This document shows positions 1 to 7,723 of a stretch of 33,785 nt of DNA, piece after piece. Positions within the stretch are counted from its first letter, which is position 1. Every line of letters begins with the position of its first letter. The DNA lies in assembly GCA_036377075.1 (NCBI GenBank), contig DASUZB010000300.1, forward strand, positions 1-33,785, given 5' to 3'. The position numbers were made by a program, and so were the translations under genes. A model generated the notes under the pieces. That model saw only the letters and a list, made by a program, of their open reading frames with translations, made no database searches and had not been told where the DNA came from. The stretch is from DASUZB01 sp036377075 (GTDB taxonomy: Bacteria > Actinomycetota > CALGFH01).

Positions 1-2
1 CA

Positions 3-257
3 GCTGCGGCCGGCATCGGCGGGGACGTGACCGGACGCGGCCTGGAGCGGTTGGACCAGGACGAGGTCAACCGGATCATGGCGACACGACCGGGCTTTGC
101 CCGCCCCTTCATCGACGCCATCGCCGCCGACCTGCGCGACAAGCCCCAGGTTGCCGGCTCGACCTGGATGGCCAGCGTCGCGGCCGACCACATCCCCGGG
201 TTCCAACAGCATTCGATCGAGCAGCTCGTGCTCGACTCCCCGTACGAACACCAATGA
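3..257 (+). CDS. C-terminal part of a possible HD-domain protein (5' truncated by window edge)
   Basis: The frame is open from the first bases of the window to the TGA at 255-257, so the real start lies upstream; an internal GTG at 27 is only the first start-like codon in view. The visible 84 residues include a G-R-G-L-E-R-L segment, a K-P-Q-V-A-G-S-T-W-M segment and an H-I-P-G-F-x(n)-E-Q-L-V-L tail. This resembles, from memory, the C-terminal half of actinobacterial HD-domain phosphohydrolase-like proteins, but the H..HD metal motif would lie outside the window, so catalytic ability cannot be judged. The gene ends 35 bp before the next start on the same strand and could be co-transcribed with it. 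Confidence 0.45.
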   Translation, partial: AAAGIGGDVTGRGLERLDQDEVNRIMATRPGFARPFIDAIAADLRDKPQVAGSTWMASVAADHIPGFQQHSIEQLVLDSPYEHQ

Positions 258-292
258 GCGGGCAGGGAAGTCGATGACCGGAAGGAGCCGAG

Positions 293-916
293 ATGCGCAA
301 GGTGATCGTTACCGAGTGGATGAGCCTCGACGGGGTCGTGCAGGCCCCCGGCGCCGCTGACGAGGACACCACCGGCGGCTTCGGGCACGGCGGTTGGCAC
401 CTGCGCTACTTCGACGAGGTCTCGCAGAAGTGGGTGGTCGAGAACCTGACGGCTGCGGGCGGATTCCTGCTCGGTCGCCGCACGTACGAAGGCTTCGCGT
501 CCCACTGGCCGAACGCGTCCGAGGAGGAGCAGGTCATCGCCCAGCCGCTGAACACCAAGCCGAAGTACGTGGCGTCGACGACCCTCACCGAGCCGCTCGA
601 GTGGCAGAACTCGACGGTGCTCCAGGGCGACGCCGCCGAGGCCGTGGCCGCGCTGAAGCGCCAGGACGGCGGCGACCTGCTGGTGATCGGCAGCACGAAG
701 CTGGCACAGGCGCTGGTCGAGCACGACCTGGTCGACGAGTTCCGCGTGATGCTCGACCCAGTCGTCGTGGGCGGTGGCAAGCGCCTGTTCCGCGACGACG
801 GTGCACTCAGGCCGCTCCGGCTCGCCGACAGCCAGGTGACCACAACGGGCGCGATCCTGGCGACGTACGCCCGGACCGAGCGCTGGCCGCGCCGGGGTGA
901 CGACGGCCGCGCGTGA
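293..916 (+). CDS. RibD C-terminal / dihydrofolate-reductase-fold protein, copy 1
   Basis: This 207-aa protein has the pattern of the RibD_C family: an N-terminal beta strand with S-L-D-G-V-V, a central G-G-F-L-L-G-R-R-T-Y-E nucleotide-binding loop, and a late G-S-T-K-L-x(6)-L-V-D-E-F-R segment followed by P-V-V-V-G-G-G-K-R-L-F. The fold is that of NADPH-dependent reductases related to DHFR and to the reductase half of RibD; the substrate is unknown. ATG at 293 is supported by GGAAGGAG just upstream. It is a close paralogue of the gene at 2819-3412, about 70% identical by eye, sharing the stretch P-L-N-T-(K/R)-P-K-Y-V-A-S and L-E-W-Q-N-S. The C-terminal ~12 residues (Arg/Gly-rich) are extra and may be a run-on. 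Confidence 0.85.
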   Translation: MRKVIVTEWMSLDGVVQAPGAADEDTTGGFGHGGWHLRYFDEVSQKWVVENLTAAGGFLLGRRTYEGFASHWPNASEEEQVIAQPLNTKPKYVASTTLTEPLEWQNSTVLQGDAAEAVAALKRQDGGDLLVIGSTKLAQALVEHDLVDEFRVMLDPVVVGGGKRLFRDDGALRPLRLADSQVTTTGAILATYARTERWPRRGDDGRA

Positions 917-1268
917 GCTCGGCGACGTCCTTCGTGGCCACCTCGAATTGCTTCCGACGATTCCGCCGGGCCCGTGCATCCTGCTGGGGGCGGCGGCGCT
1001 GGTCACCTGGGGGCCGTGGCGCTGGACCCCGGTCGTCCGGACGGTTGCGGCCCTCCTGGGGTTGGTCCTTGGCACGATGTCGACCGTCTTGAACTGGGGA
1101 ATGACCGCGCCGCTGAGCGACCCGGGTCGGCCGGCCGGGTTGGGGGTTCCAGCTCGACCAGGTCCACCTAATTCGGCTCGGACCCAATGGGCCTACGCGG
1201 CCGCGTTCCGTGGAGAACGCGCGTACTCGAGCGCGCTCGTAAGAAACAGACCGTACGATGCCCTGTGA
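897..1268 (+). CDS. Hypothetical small membrane protein (uncertain, possibly degraded)
   Basis: GTG at 897 lies inside the end of the preceding gene (20-nt overlap) and no clear ribosome binding site precedes it. Residues ~22-70 form two plausible hydrophobic helices around P-G-P-C-I-L-L-G-A-A-A-L and A-A-L-L-G-L-V-L-G, as in small actinobacterial membrane proteins. After roughly residue 80 the sequence becomes Pro/Arg-rich and unlike a membrane protein, and the last 76 bp run antisense into the end of the AraC-type gene. The second half may therefore be out of frame. No family was recognised. Confidence 0.35.
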   Translation: MTTAARELGDVLRGHLELLPTIPPGPCILLGAAALVTWGPWRWTPVVRTVAALLGLVLGTMSTVLNWGMTAPLSDPGRPAGLGVPARPGPPNSARTQWAYAAAFRGERAYSSALVRNRPYDAL

Positions 1269-2047
1269 TCGTGTGAGCAGCGGCAATCGCGCAACACGCT
1301 TCGTGGTGCGCGACCCGCCAGCCGCGCCGCTTCACGCGAGAGGTGCGACTGGTCCGCGTATCCAGCGTCGTGGGCCAGGCGTCCGAGGTTCCCGTACTGG
1401 GGTTGGTCGGCACCGGCGAGCGCGAGGAACCGCTGGAATCGGAACATCCGCTGCAGCGCCTTCGGGGTCAGACCGGTCGCACGTTCGCAGCGGCGACGGA
1501 GCTGCCGCTCCGAGATGTGCAGGGACGTTGCGAGCGAGCGGACGCCGTCACCAGGTGACACGAGCAAGCGCCGCACCATCTCGAGCGCGAGCCGGTCGGG
1601 CGCCACCGGTTCGGTCAGGATCCGCTTGACGAGCGCCGACTCGAGCAGCGCCAAGGCCGCTTGCGGCGACGGCGCCGCGCCGATCCCCTCGCCCAGCTCG
1701 ACGGCGACGCCTCCCCACAACTCGTCGGCTGCGAGCTCGAGATCGAGCAGCTCCGAGACGGGCATCGGCAACGCCGCCGAAGCCGCGCCGGGGTGGAAAC
1801 GCACGCCAACAGCCACGGTCCTGGGTGCGAGCAACTCTTCCGTAGGACGGGTCTGCGGTCCGACGAGCTTCGGGATCGAGCCGACGGGGCAGACGAGCTC
1901 GGTGCTGCCGTTCGGAATGGTGCGGCGCAGGTACGGCGGTGACTGCGGCCCCATCTGCTGGATCCAGGCGGAGGTGACGTACTCGCGCAAGGGCCGGATC
2001 GGCAACCGCTCGCGAAACGACTGCGACGTCCACAGGCGCTCTTCCAT
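1193..2047 (-). CDS. AraC-family transcriptional regulator
   Basis: A 284-aa protein with an N-terminal sensor-like domain (R-P-L-R-E-Y-V-x(n)-W near the start, then I-P-N-G-S-T-E-L-V near residue 45, in the style of the DUF6597 domain) and a C-terminal double helix-turn-helix. The second half carries S-L-A-T-S-L-H-I-S-E-R-Q-L-R-R-R-C and, further on, L-A-H-D-A-G-Y-A-D-Q-S-H-L-S-R-E, the two classical AraC HTH segments. It is divergent from the RibD-fold gene at 2176 and convergent with the one at 293, so it may control them; this is inference from position. The start ATG at 2047 has only a weak upstream purine run, so a start slightly downstream is possible. Confidence 0.85.
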   Translation of the reverse strand: MEERLWTSQSFRERLPIRPLREYVTSAWIQQMGPQSPPYLRRTIPNGSTELVCPVGSIPKLVGPQTRPTEELLAPRTVAVGVRFHPGAASAALPMPVSELLDLELAADELWGGVAVELGEGIGAAPSPQAALALLESALVKRILTEPVAPDRLALEMVRRLLVSPGDGVRSLATSLHISERQLRRRCERATGLTPKALQRMFRFQRFLALAGADQPQYGNLGRLAHDAGYADQSHLSREAARLAGRAPRSVLRDCRCSHDHRASYGLFLTSALEYARSPRNAAA

Positions 2048-2175
2048 CGACGGCGACTACCCAGCCGGAGTCTCGCCAACCGCGTGATCAGCCGCTGGGA
2101 TGGCCGATTCGTCCAAGACGTGTCCGCCTCTTGCTTCTACTCTTGCCCGGATCCCGCGACAAGGGGGTGAGCTAC

Positions 2176-2826
2176 GTGCGCAAACTCGTCGTCTGCAACG
2201 CGGTGTCGTTGGACGGCTACTACACGGGTCCCGACGACGACGTGATGGTGCTGGAGCTGGATGGCGCCTTCGACGCTTACAACGCCGAACGGCTGCGCGC
2301 CGCCGACATCCTGCTGCTGGGCCGGTCGTCGTTCGAGGGCTTCAAGGGCTTCTGGCCGCCGATCGCCGACGACCCCCGGTTCACCGACGCGCAACGGGAG
2401 GTGTCGCGGCTCGACAACGCGATCGACAAGGTGGTCGTCTCCGACAGCCTGACGGCTGAGCAAACCGACCCCTGGCACAACACGCGCATCATCAGGCGCG
2501 CCGACGCGCACCAGCAGATCGCCGAACTGAAACGCGAGCAGGGCAAGGAGATCCTGGTGTTCGGGAGCCGGACACTGTGGAGCGACCTGCTCGCCAACGA
2601 CCTCGTCGACGAGATCCACCTGATGGTCGGACCGGTCGTCGCGGCTGGAGGGACGCCGATCTTCGACCACGGCTCACCGCTCGCCTCGGCGCACCGACCC
2701 GGCGAACCACCAGTCGACGCGGCACGCTTCCTCCGCCTGGTCGACACGCGCACCTGGGACGGCTCCGGCAACGTGCTGCTGCGCTACGAGGTGCGAACGC
2801 CGCAGGAAGGAGAAGGCAATGCGTGA
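2176..2826 (+). CDS. RibD C-terminal / dihydrofolate-reductase-fold protein, copy 2
   Basis: 216 aa from GTG at 2176. This start is preferred over upstream in-frame codons (2131, 2167) because an AAGGGGGTGAG ribosome binding site sits about 4 nt ahead and because the family normally begins with R-K-L-V-V. Family marks are N-A-V-S-L-D-G-Y-Y-T-G-P, L-L-L-G-R-S-S-F-E-G-F, V-F-G-S-R-T-L-W and L-V-D-E-I-H-L-M-V-G-P-V-V. It is a distant relative of the two neighbours and carries an extra loop near residues 170-190. It overlaps the next gene by 8 nt, which indicates translational coupling: the two reductase-fold proteins are probably made together and might act as a pair. Confidence 0.85.
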   Translation: MRKLVVCNAVSLDGYYTGPDDDVMVLELDGAFDAYNAERLRAADILLLGRSSFEGFKGFWPPIADDPRFTDAQREVSRLDNAIDKVVVSDSLTAEQTDPWHNTRIIRRADAHQQIAELKREQGKEILVFGSRTLWSDLLANDLVDEIHLMVGPVVAAGGTPIFDHGSPLASAHRPGEPPVDAARFLRLVDTRTWDGSGNVLLRYEVRTPQEGEGNA

Positions 2827-3412
2827 CGTCATCGTGAGCGAGTTCATGACCCTCGACGGAGTCGTCCAGGCCCCGGCGTACCCGGATGAGGATACGAGTG
2901 GCGGCTTTGCCCACGGGGGTTGGCACACGGGCTACCTCGACGACGCCGCGATGCGGTGGGTCGTCGAGGGCGTCTCGTCCGCGGGCGGGTTCCTGCTCGG
3001 GCGGCGCACCTACGAGAGCTTCGCTGAGCACTGGCCCAAGGCCGGCGACGAGGAGCAGGCGCTGGCCCAGCCCCTGAACACGCGGCCGAAGTACGTCGCC
3101 TCGCGCAAGCTCACCGAGCCACTCGAATGGCAGAATTCGTCCCTGCTCAGCGGCGACGCCGCCGACGCGGTGCGCGGGCTCAAGGGCGAGGACGGTGGCG
3201 ACCTGCTCGTCCTTGGCAGCACCCAGCTGGTGCGGTCGCTGGTGCAGGCGGGCCTGGTCGACCAGTTTCGCCTGATGATCGACCCAGTCCTCGTCGGCGG
3301 CGGCAAGCGCCTGTTCGGCGATGACGGCGCCCTGCGACCGCTTCGCCTGGTCGACAGCCAGGTCACTTCGACCGGCGCGGTGCTCGCGACCTACGCACCC
3401 GCCACCGCCTGA
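2819..3412 (+). CDS. RibD C-terminal / dihydrofolate-reductase-fold protein, copy 3
   Basis: 197 aa, ATG at 2819 inside the end of the upstream reductase-fold gene, with an AGGAAGGAGAAGG ribosome binding site. It is a close paralogue of copy 1 at 293-916: both start M-R-x-V-I-V-x-E, both contain D-E-D-T-x-G-G-F-x-H-G-G-W-H and G-G-F-L-L-G-R-R-T-Y-E, and both end near D-S-Q-V-T-x-T-G-A-x-L-A-T-Y-A. The pair looks like a local duplication separated by the AraC gene and copy 2. Role and substrate are unknown; NADPH-dependent reduction is the family expectation. Confidence 0.87.
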   Translation: MRDVIVSEFMTLDGVVQAPAYPDEDTSGGFAHGGWHTGYLDDAAMRWVVEGVSSAGGFLLGRRTYESFAEHWPKAGDEEQALAQPLNTRPKYVASRKLTEPLEWQNSSLLSGDAADAVRGLKGEDGGDLLVLGSTQLVRSLVQAGLVDQFRLMIDPVLVGGGKRLFGDDGALRPLRLVDSQVTSTGAVLATYAPATA

Positions 3413-3555
3413 CGGCCCCGCCGGCCGCGATGGCCGCCGACCGCCTCTCCCGAAATGCCCGGGATGCCAGGCGGAGCTCGGGTTGCAGATGACGAAGGAG
3501 ACCGAGCACGAGCAGGCGATCGGGGGGTTAGGGCGAGGTGGCGCTGAGCCGCCTT

Positions 3556-3577
3556 GCCGTAGTGGCGCTGCTACGGC
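3556..3577. terminator. Candidate bidirectional hairpin between convergent genes
   Basis: GCCGTAG (3556-3562) and CTACGGC (3571-3577) form a perfect 7-bp stem around an 8-nt loop; the right arm contains the stop codon of the minus-strand YdeI gene. It lies between two convergent transcripts. No T-tract follows, so it is a weak call as an intrinsic terminator. Confidence 0.35.
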
Positions 3578-4134
3578 GCCGGCCGGCCGGCCCTGAGCCT
3601 GGCCAGCGCAGCCCGCAGCCGCTCGGCCCGCTGCTGCGGGGTCCTGGCCTTCAACAGCGGCAGGACGACGGCGTAGCGCTCGGACCTGCCGAGCAACTCG
3701 AACGCCGCCTGCGCCTGGTCGTCACGGTCGAGCGCCGCCATCAGGTCGGGCGGGGCGGTGGCGTTGCGCTGCGACTCGTACGCCGCCGCCCAGCGGCCGT
3801 CCGCCTTGGCGGCCTCGACCTGGGCCAGGCCCGGTGGTCGCATCCGACCCGCCGCGACCAGGGCCTCGACCCGGGCGACGTTCACCTTCGACCAGGCGCT
3901 CCGCGGCCGGCGCGGGCAGTACCACTGCAGGAAGAACTGCTCGTCGAGGCGGCGGCGGGTGCCGTCGATCCAGCCGTAGCACAGGGCCACGTCGAGCGCC
4001 TCGCTGACGGTCACCGAAATGACGGGCGAGCCCTTCTTGGCGATCTTCAGCCAGACGCCGGTCGGCCGCTGCCAGTGGGCTGCCAGCCAAGCCTCCCATT
4101 CGGTCGGGCTGGCACAGCTGAGGACGTCGCTCAC
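3571..4134 (-). CDS. YdeI/OmpD-associated family protein
   Basis: A 187-aa protein with the familiar order of this family: an N-terminal W-E-A-W-L-A-A-H segment, G-V-W-L-K-I-A-K-K, then S-E-A-L-D-V-A-L-C-Y-G-W-I-D-G, and Y-C-P-R-R-P-R-S-A-W-S-K-V-N near residues 80-93. The C-terminal third is a helical, Ala/Arg-rich tail. Family members are small cytoplasmic proteins often annotated as bacteriocin-protection or YdeI-like; the biochemical role is not established. GTG at 4134 overlaps the stop of the upstream VOC gene in a GTGA tetranucleotide, so the two are translationally coupled. Confidence 0.85.
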   Translation of the reverse strand: MSDVLSCASPTEWEAWLAAHWQRPTGVWLKIAKKGSPVISVTVSEALDVALCYGWIDGTRRRLDEQFFLQWYCPRRPRSAWSKVNVARVEALVAAGRMRPPGLAQVEAAKADGRWAAAYESQRNATAPPDLMAALDRDDQAQAAFELLGRSERYAVVLPLLKARTPQQRAERLRAALARLRAGRPAP

Positions 4135-4598
4135 GCCTGCTCCCGCGCGCGCAGGACCTCCAGGTAGTGCGGGTTGTACATGACGCCGAGGATGTTCCCG
4201 AACGGGTCGACAACGGCGGCGGTGACGAAGCCGGCCGTCCCCCGCTCGGTGACCGGCTGGTACTCCTTCGCGCCCATGGACAGCAGCTTCTCCACCGCGG
4301 CCCGCACGTCGTCGACGTGCCAGTAGAGCACCGCGCCGCCGGCGCTCGCCGCTGGCCCGTCCGGCGCGTAGCGGCGGTCGATCAGTCCCAGCTCGTGCTG
4401 GTAGTCGCCGATGCGGAACTCGACATACCCCAGGCGGGCCCGGTGGTAGTCAGGGTCATCGGGGCCGAGGATGCGGCCATCGAGCTCGGCGCGTTCGAAA
4501 TAGGGCTCGACGCCCAGCAGCTCGGCGTACCAGTCCCTGGCCGCGGCCAGGTCGGCCGCCCAGTAGTTGATCGTCGCGAACCCGCGAAGCATCGCCAC
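4131..4598 (-). CDS. VOC superfamily (glyoxalase/bleomycin-resistance-fold) protein
   Basis: 155 aa from ATG at 4598 with GAGGAG 8 nt upstream. The reading shows paired beta-alpha-beta-beta-beta modules: I-N-Y-W-A-A-D-L-A-A-A-R-D-W-Y-A-E-L-L-G at the start, a Y-V-E-F-R-I-G-D-Y-Q-H-E-L-G strand pair in the middle, V-L-Y-W-H-V-D-D-V-R-A-A-V-E-K-L-L in the second module and V-D-P-F-G-N-I-L-G-V near the end. These are typical of single-domain VOC proteins, which bind a metal or small ligand and are often resistance or dioxygenase-like proteins. The substrate cannot be inferred. It is the first gene of a two-gene unit with the YdeI-family protein. Confidence 0.88.
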   Translation of the reverse strand: MAMLRGFATINYWAADLAAARDWYAELLGVEPYFERAELDGRILGPDDPDYHRARLGYVEFRIGDYQHELGLIDRRYAPDGPAASAGGAVLYWHVDDVRAAVEKLLSMGAKEYQPVTERGTAGFVTAAVVDPFGNILGVMYNPHYLEVLRAREQA

Positions 4599-4735
4599 AC
4601 TCCTCGTCCAGGTGGGATCCGGGCCGCCGCGCCGGACGTGCCTGCCATGGTAAAGGTCCTTGCGGAAAGCAAAGTTCCTCTAACCCGAGCGAGTCGGAGG
4701 TTGCGCGGAACCGCGCCAACGCCCGGTTCTTCACC

Positions 4736-5059
4736 TCAGTGGACGATGACGTCGGGGTGGGGTGGCTCGGCGAACAGGCGCTCCACCAGGTCTTGGCGCC
4801 GTTGGAGCGTGGCCCGCTGGTTGACGTAGCCCTTGTCGGTGATCTCGCCGGCGTCGAGCGACGGTGGCTCCTCCACGATGAGCAGCCGCGCGACCCGCTG
4901 GGACGACCCAGCGCCGCGGTTCAGCCGCTCCAGTGCCCCGGCGAGTGCGGCGCGGATCGATGGGTCGCGGGCGAGGGTGGCCGGGCCCGTGGAGCCGTCG
5001 CCGCGCGGGCGCAGGGACGTGGACGGCGGGGCGAACAGTCGCGGTTCGGGGGTCGTCAT
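4736..5059 (-). pseudogene. C-terminal remnant of a feruloyl-CoA-synthetase-like acyl-CoA ligase
   Basis: The minus-strand frame encodes 107 aa from a possible ATG at 5059. Residues ~45-100 read R-V-A-R-L-L-I-V-E-E-P-P-S, then D-A-G-E-I-T-D-K-G-Y-V-N-Q-R, then R-R-Q-D-L-V-E-R-L-F-A. I recognise this as the extreme C-terminus of feruloyl-CoA synthases (AMP-binding ligases of roughly 600 aa), including the conserved D-K-G-Y-x-N-Q-R block with the catalytic-type lysine. The adenylation core is missing: the same frame upstream to ~5390 is Pro/Arg-rich noise, and the binding-protein gene ends at 5331. It is therefore a stub, probably left by a deletion. Its place behind a PaaX/Liv locus suggests that an aromatic-acid CoA ligase once completed this operon. 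Confidence 0.7.
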
Positions 5060-5330
5060 CGGCGCACTCCCGGGTCCCGTCGGCATCCACCCAGCACCAG
5101 GGTGCCGGGCGAAATCGTGCCACCCAGCTGACCGGTTGGTCGAGGGCCACCCCGAGGCGGCCAGGCGATCTTGAACAGTGGGGGGCCGTGCCGTGCCGGT
5201 GACGGTCGCCACGCCGGGCCGGGCCTTGGCATCTGTCGGCTGCCACCTCCCCTGCGAGCGCCGCCGTGGGGTGGTGGGCCGGGGCGGGCTCGCCGGGTGG
5301 GGTCGGCCCAGGCCCACCCGTCGCGCCAGC

Positions 5331-6593
5331 TCAGGCGGATGGCTGGTAGCCCTTGCCGGCTTCGGACTGGAACGCGCCGCCGATCGCCTCAAGGCCGCCC
5401 GGCGCGGAGCCGTCCACCCTCGAGAGGTAGACCGCCCGCGTCGGGAGCTGTGCGGGGTTGCTGTAGTCGAGCGGGCCGGCGACCAAGCCGCCGGTGTCGA
5501 GGCCCGAGACCTGGCGCAGGGCGTTCAGCGTGCCCTGGCGCGTGAGGTCCTTGTTGTCGCAGGCCTTCTGCAGGATGGCGCGCATGACCTGGGCCTGCAC
5601 GTAGCCGAACTCGGAGCCGACCTGCGTCGGCGTCGCGCTCGGGTAGGCCTTGGCGAACGCCTCGGCGAGCTTGGTGGCGGCCGGGGTGTCGAGGGCGACC
5701 GGCGCGATGCTCGACACCACGAAGAGGTTGGCCTGCAGGGCGGGGCCGGCCGGGGTCTTGAGCAGTTGTGGGGTGAAGCCGGGGCCGTCGGCCACGATGG
5801 GGACGTTGAGGCCGACGGACTTGGCGACGCCGGCGAGCGAGGCGGTCTGGGACGGGCCCGCCGACAGGAGGATCGCCTTCACCCCCGCGCCCTTGAGCGC
5901 CGTCACCTGGGCGGACAGGTCGGTGTCGGCGGGGGTGATCTTCTGCCTGACGATCGTGAGGCCCTTCCGGCCGGCCAGGTACTCGCTGCCGCGCAGGGCG
6001 TTCTCACCGTAGTCGCCGGTGAAGTAGACGTGGCCGACCTTGTCCCCGGACTTGATGCCCTTGTCGCGCATGAGCCAGTCGAGGGCGCTGATCGCCTCCA
6101 CGTCGTAGGTCGTCCCGGTGATCTGAATGTGGGGGTCGGGCAGGACCGCGGAGGTCCAGCCCGCCAGGCCGACGAGCATGCCGTCCTGGTCGATGGAGGG
6201 CTTCAGCGCGGCGACCACGGGGGACCCGAGCAGGGTCTGCAGGCCGAGGACGTCAGGGGCCATGGCGCGGTACAGCCCGACCGCCTTCTGGGGGTCGTAG
6301 CCGTGGTCCTTGACGGTCAGCTCCACCTTGCGGCCGCACACGCCGCCGGCCTGGTTCTGCTCCTTCCAGTAGAGCTGGGTGCCCTGCACGAGGCTCTTGC
6401 CCAGCGGCGCGAACACGGCGCTCAGGTCGGTGAGGACGCCGAGCTTGATGGCGCTGTCGGTGACGCCGGGGCCGGCCTTGACGCCGCCGGCGCCCTGGGT
6501 GCTGCTCTTGCGGGCCTTGCCGCAGGCCGCCAGCGCGAAGCAGAGGACGAGGACGAGCGCGACCGCGGCTGGCCGCGTGATCCGTCGGCGCAT
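5331..6593 (-). CDS. ABC transporter substrate-binding lipoprotein (LivJ/LivK-like, type 1 periplasmic-binding fold)
   Basis: 420 aa from ATG at 6593, supported by AAGGAG about 9 nt upstream. Residues 1-24 are a lipoprotein signal: R-R-R start, hydrophobic core and an L-A-A-C lipobox with Cys24. The mature part begins with a Gly/Ser linker, then I-K-L-G-V-L-T-D-L-S-A-V-F-A-P-L-G, the usual opening of branched-chain amino-acid type binding proteins, followed by Y-T-G-D-Y-G-E-N-A-L and L-S-A-G-P-S-Q-T-A-S-L. It would be anchored outside the membrane and deliver ligand to the LivH/LivM permease. It is 11 nt downstream of LivM. Relatives bind branched-chain amino acids, amides, urea or aromatic acids; context favours an aromatic acid, but this is inference. 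Confidence 0.9.
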   Translation of the reverse strand: MRRRITRPAAVALVLVLCFALAACGKARKSSTQGAGGVKAGPGVTDSAIKLGVLTDLSAVFAPLGKSLVQGTQLYWKEQNQAGGVCGRKVELTVKDHGYDPQKAVGLYRAMAPDVLGLQTLLGSPVVAALKPSIDQDGMLVGLAGWTSAVLPDPHIQITGTTYDVEAISALDWLMRDKGIKSGDKVGHVYFTGDYGENALRGSEYLAGRKGLTIVRQKITPADTDLSAQVTALKGAGVKAILLSAGPSQTASLAGVAKSVGLNVPIVADGPGFTPQLLKTPAGPALQANLFVVSSIAPVALDTPAATKLAEAFAKAYPSATPTQVGSEFGYVQAQVMRAILQKACDNKDLTRQGTLNALRQVSGLDTGGLVAGPLDYSNPAQLPTRAVYLSRVDGSAPGGLEAIGGAFQSEAGKGYQPSA

Positions 6594-6604
6594 GTGACCG
6601 CTCC

Positions 6605-7723
6605 TTACGGCTCGGAGGTGGACGAGGTTGCGGGGCTGCGGGCGGCAGGTGCGGGCAGGCGGTCGCCCAGCCGCTGGGTGAGGCTTCGCAGGCCACTGGG
6701 CGCGAACAGCAGGACCGCCACGATCGCGGCGCCGTAGGCCAGCCGGGCCACCTCCGGCGCGCCGAAGCCGCCGCTGCCCGGCTCGGCCAGGAACGGCAGC
6801 ACGTCGCTGTAGTGGTCCAGGACGGCCGGCAGGGCGGTGACGAAGACCGCGCCCACGACCGCGCCGCCGACCGAGCCGAGCCCACCGACGATGATCATCA
6901 CCAGGTAGTCGACGGACAGCAGGAAGCCGAAGCTGTCGGGCACGATGCGGCCGAAGGCCAGCGCCAGCAGCACGCCGGCGAGCCCGGCGTACATCGACGA
7001 GACGGTGAACGCGGCGGCCTTGTAACGCGCGACGTCGACGCCCATGACCGCGGCGGCGACCTCGCCGTCGCGCACGCCCTCGAGCGCCCGCCCGGGGCGG
7101 CCGCGGATGAGGTGGCGGGCGTACCACCAGGCGGCCACGACCAGGACCAGGCCGAGGTACCACAGGCGTTCGAGCGGCCCGTAGGCGACGCCGAGGACGG
7201 TCAGGTCGGGGTCGCCGGCGGTGAAGGAGAAGCCGGGGAGGCTGAACGGCGCGGCGTCGCGGCCGTTGAAGCCGCCGGTGACCGCCGTGGCGTTGAGCAG
7301 GATGTGCTGGCCGAGGAAGACCAACCCGAGCGAGGCAAGCCCGAGGTGGATGCCCCGCAGGCGTCCGGCGATCGGGCTGAACAACGCCCCGGCCAGCCCG
7401 GCGAGCAGCACCGCGCCGACCATCGCCAGCGGCGGCGGCAGCCCCGCCCCGACCAGGCCGCGCTCGTCGCCGCCGGCGAGGAACACGTAGCCGTAGGCGC
7501 CGACCGCCAGGAAGAACGCGTGCGCCAGCGAGAGCTGCCCGGTCACGCCGACCAGCAGCGTCAACCCGATCGCGCCGATGGCGGCGGCCATGGCGAACAG
7601 CCCGGTCTGCAGCCAGAAGCTCTCCAGCGACAGCGGCAGCGCCAGGACGAACACGACCAGCCCGGCGCGAGCGAGCGAGCGCGCCGGGCGGGAGCCGAGC
7701 CACCGCCGCACGCGGTCAGGCAC
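6605..7723 (-). CDS. livM: Branched-chain-amino-acid-type ABC transporter permease LivM
   Basis: A 372-aa polytopic membrane protein. It opens with a short Arg-rich segment and a hydrophobic helix, and contains G-L-T-L-L-V-G-V-T-G-Q-L-S-L-A-H-A-F-F, the LivM signature near residue 55, plus A-A-A-V-M-G-V-D-V-A-R-Y-K (the EAA-like coupling loop) and I-I-V-G-G-L-G-S-V-G-G-A-V-V-G-A near residue 290. The C-terminal ~35 residues are a soluble Pro/Ala/Ser-rich tail. It overlaps the LivH gene by 8 nt, so translation is coupled. With LivH it should form the membrane channel of a HAAT-family importer. Confidence 0.92.
   Translation of the reverse strand: MPDRVRRWLGSRPARSLARAGLVVFVLALPLSLESFWLQTGLFAMAAAIGAIGLTLLVGVTGQLSLAHAFFLAVGAYGYVFLAGGDERGLVGAGLPPPLAMVGAVLLAGLAGALFSPIAGRLRGIHLGLASLGLVFLGQHILLNATAVTGGFNGRDAAPFSLPGFSFTAGDPDLTVLGVAYGPLERLWYLGLVLVVAAWWYARHLIRGRPGRALEGVRDGEVAAAVMGVDVARYKAAAFTVSSMYAGLAGVLLALAFGRIVPDSFGFLLSVDYLVMIIVGGLGSVGGAVVGAVFVTALPAVLDHYSDVLPFLAEPGSGGFGAPEVARLAYGAAIVAVLLFAPSGLRSLTQRLGDRLPAPAARSPATSSTSEP

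Noticed and set aside
5178..6737. A 519-codon open frame on the plus strand
   Set aside because: It is antisense to the binding-protein gene, is rich in Gly/Ala/Arg/Val without any motif, and results from third-position GC bias.
5331..7703. One continuous 790-codon minus-strand frame spanning LivM and the binding protein
   Set aside because: The part above 6593 is an out-of-frame shadow of LivM with Arg/Pro-rich sequence; the real binding protein starts at 6593 with its own signal peptide and ribosome binding site.
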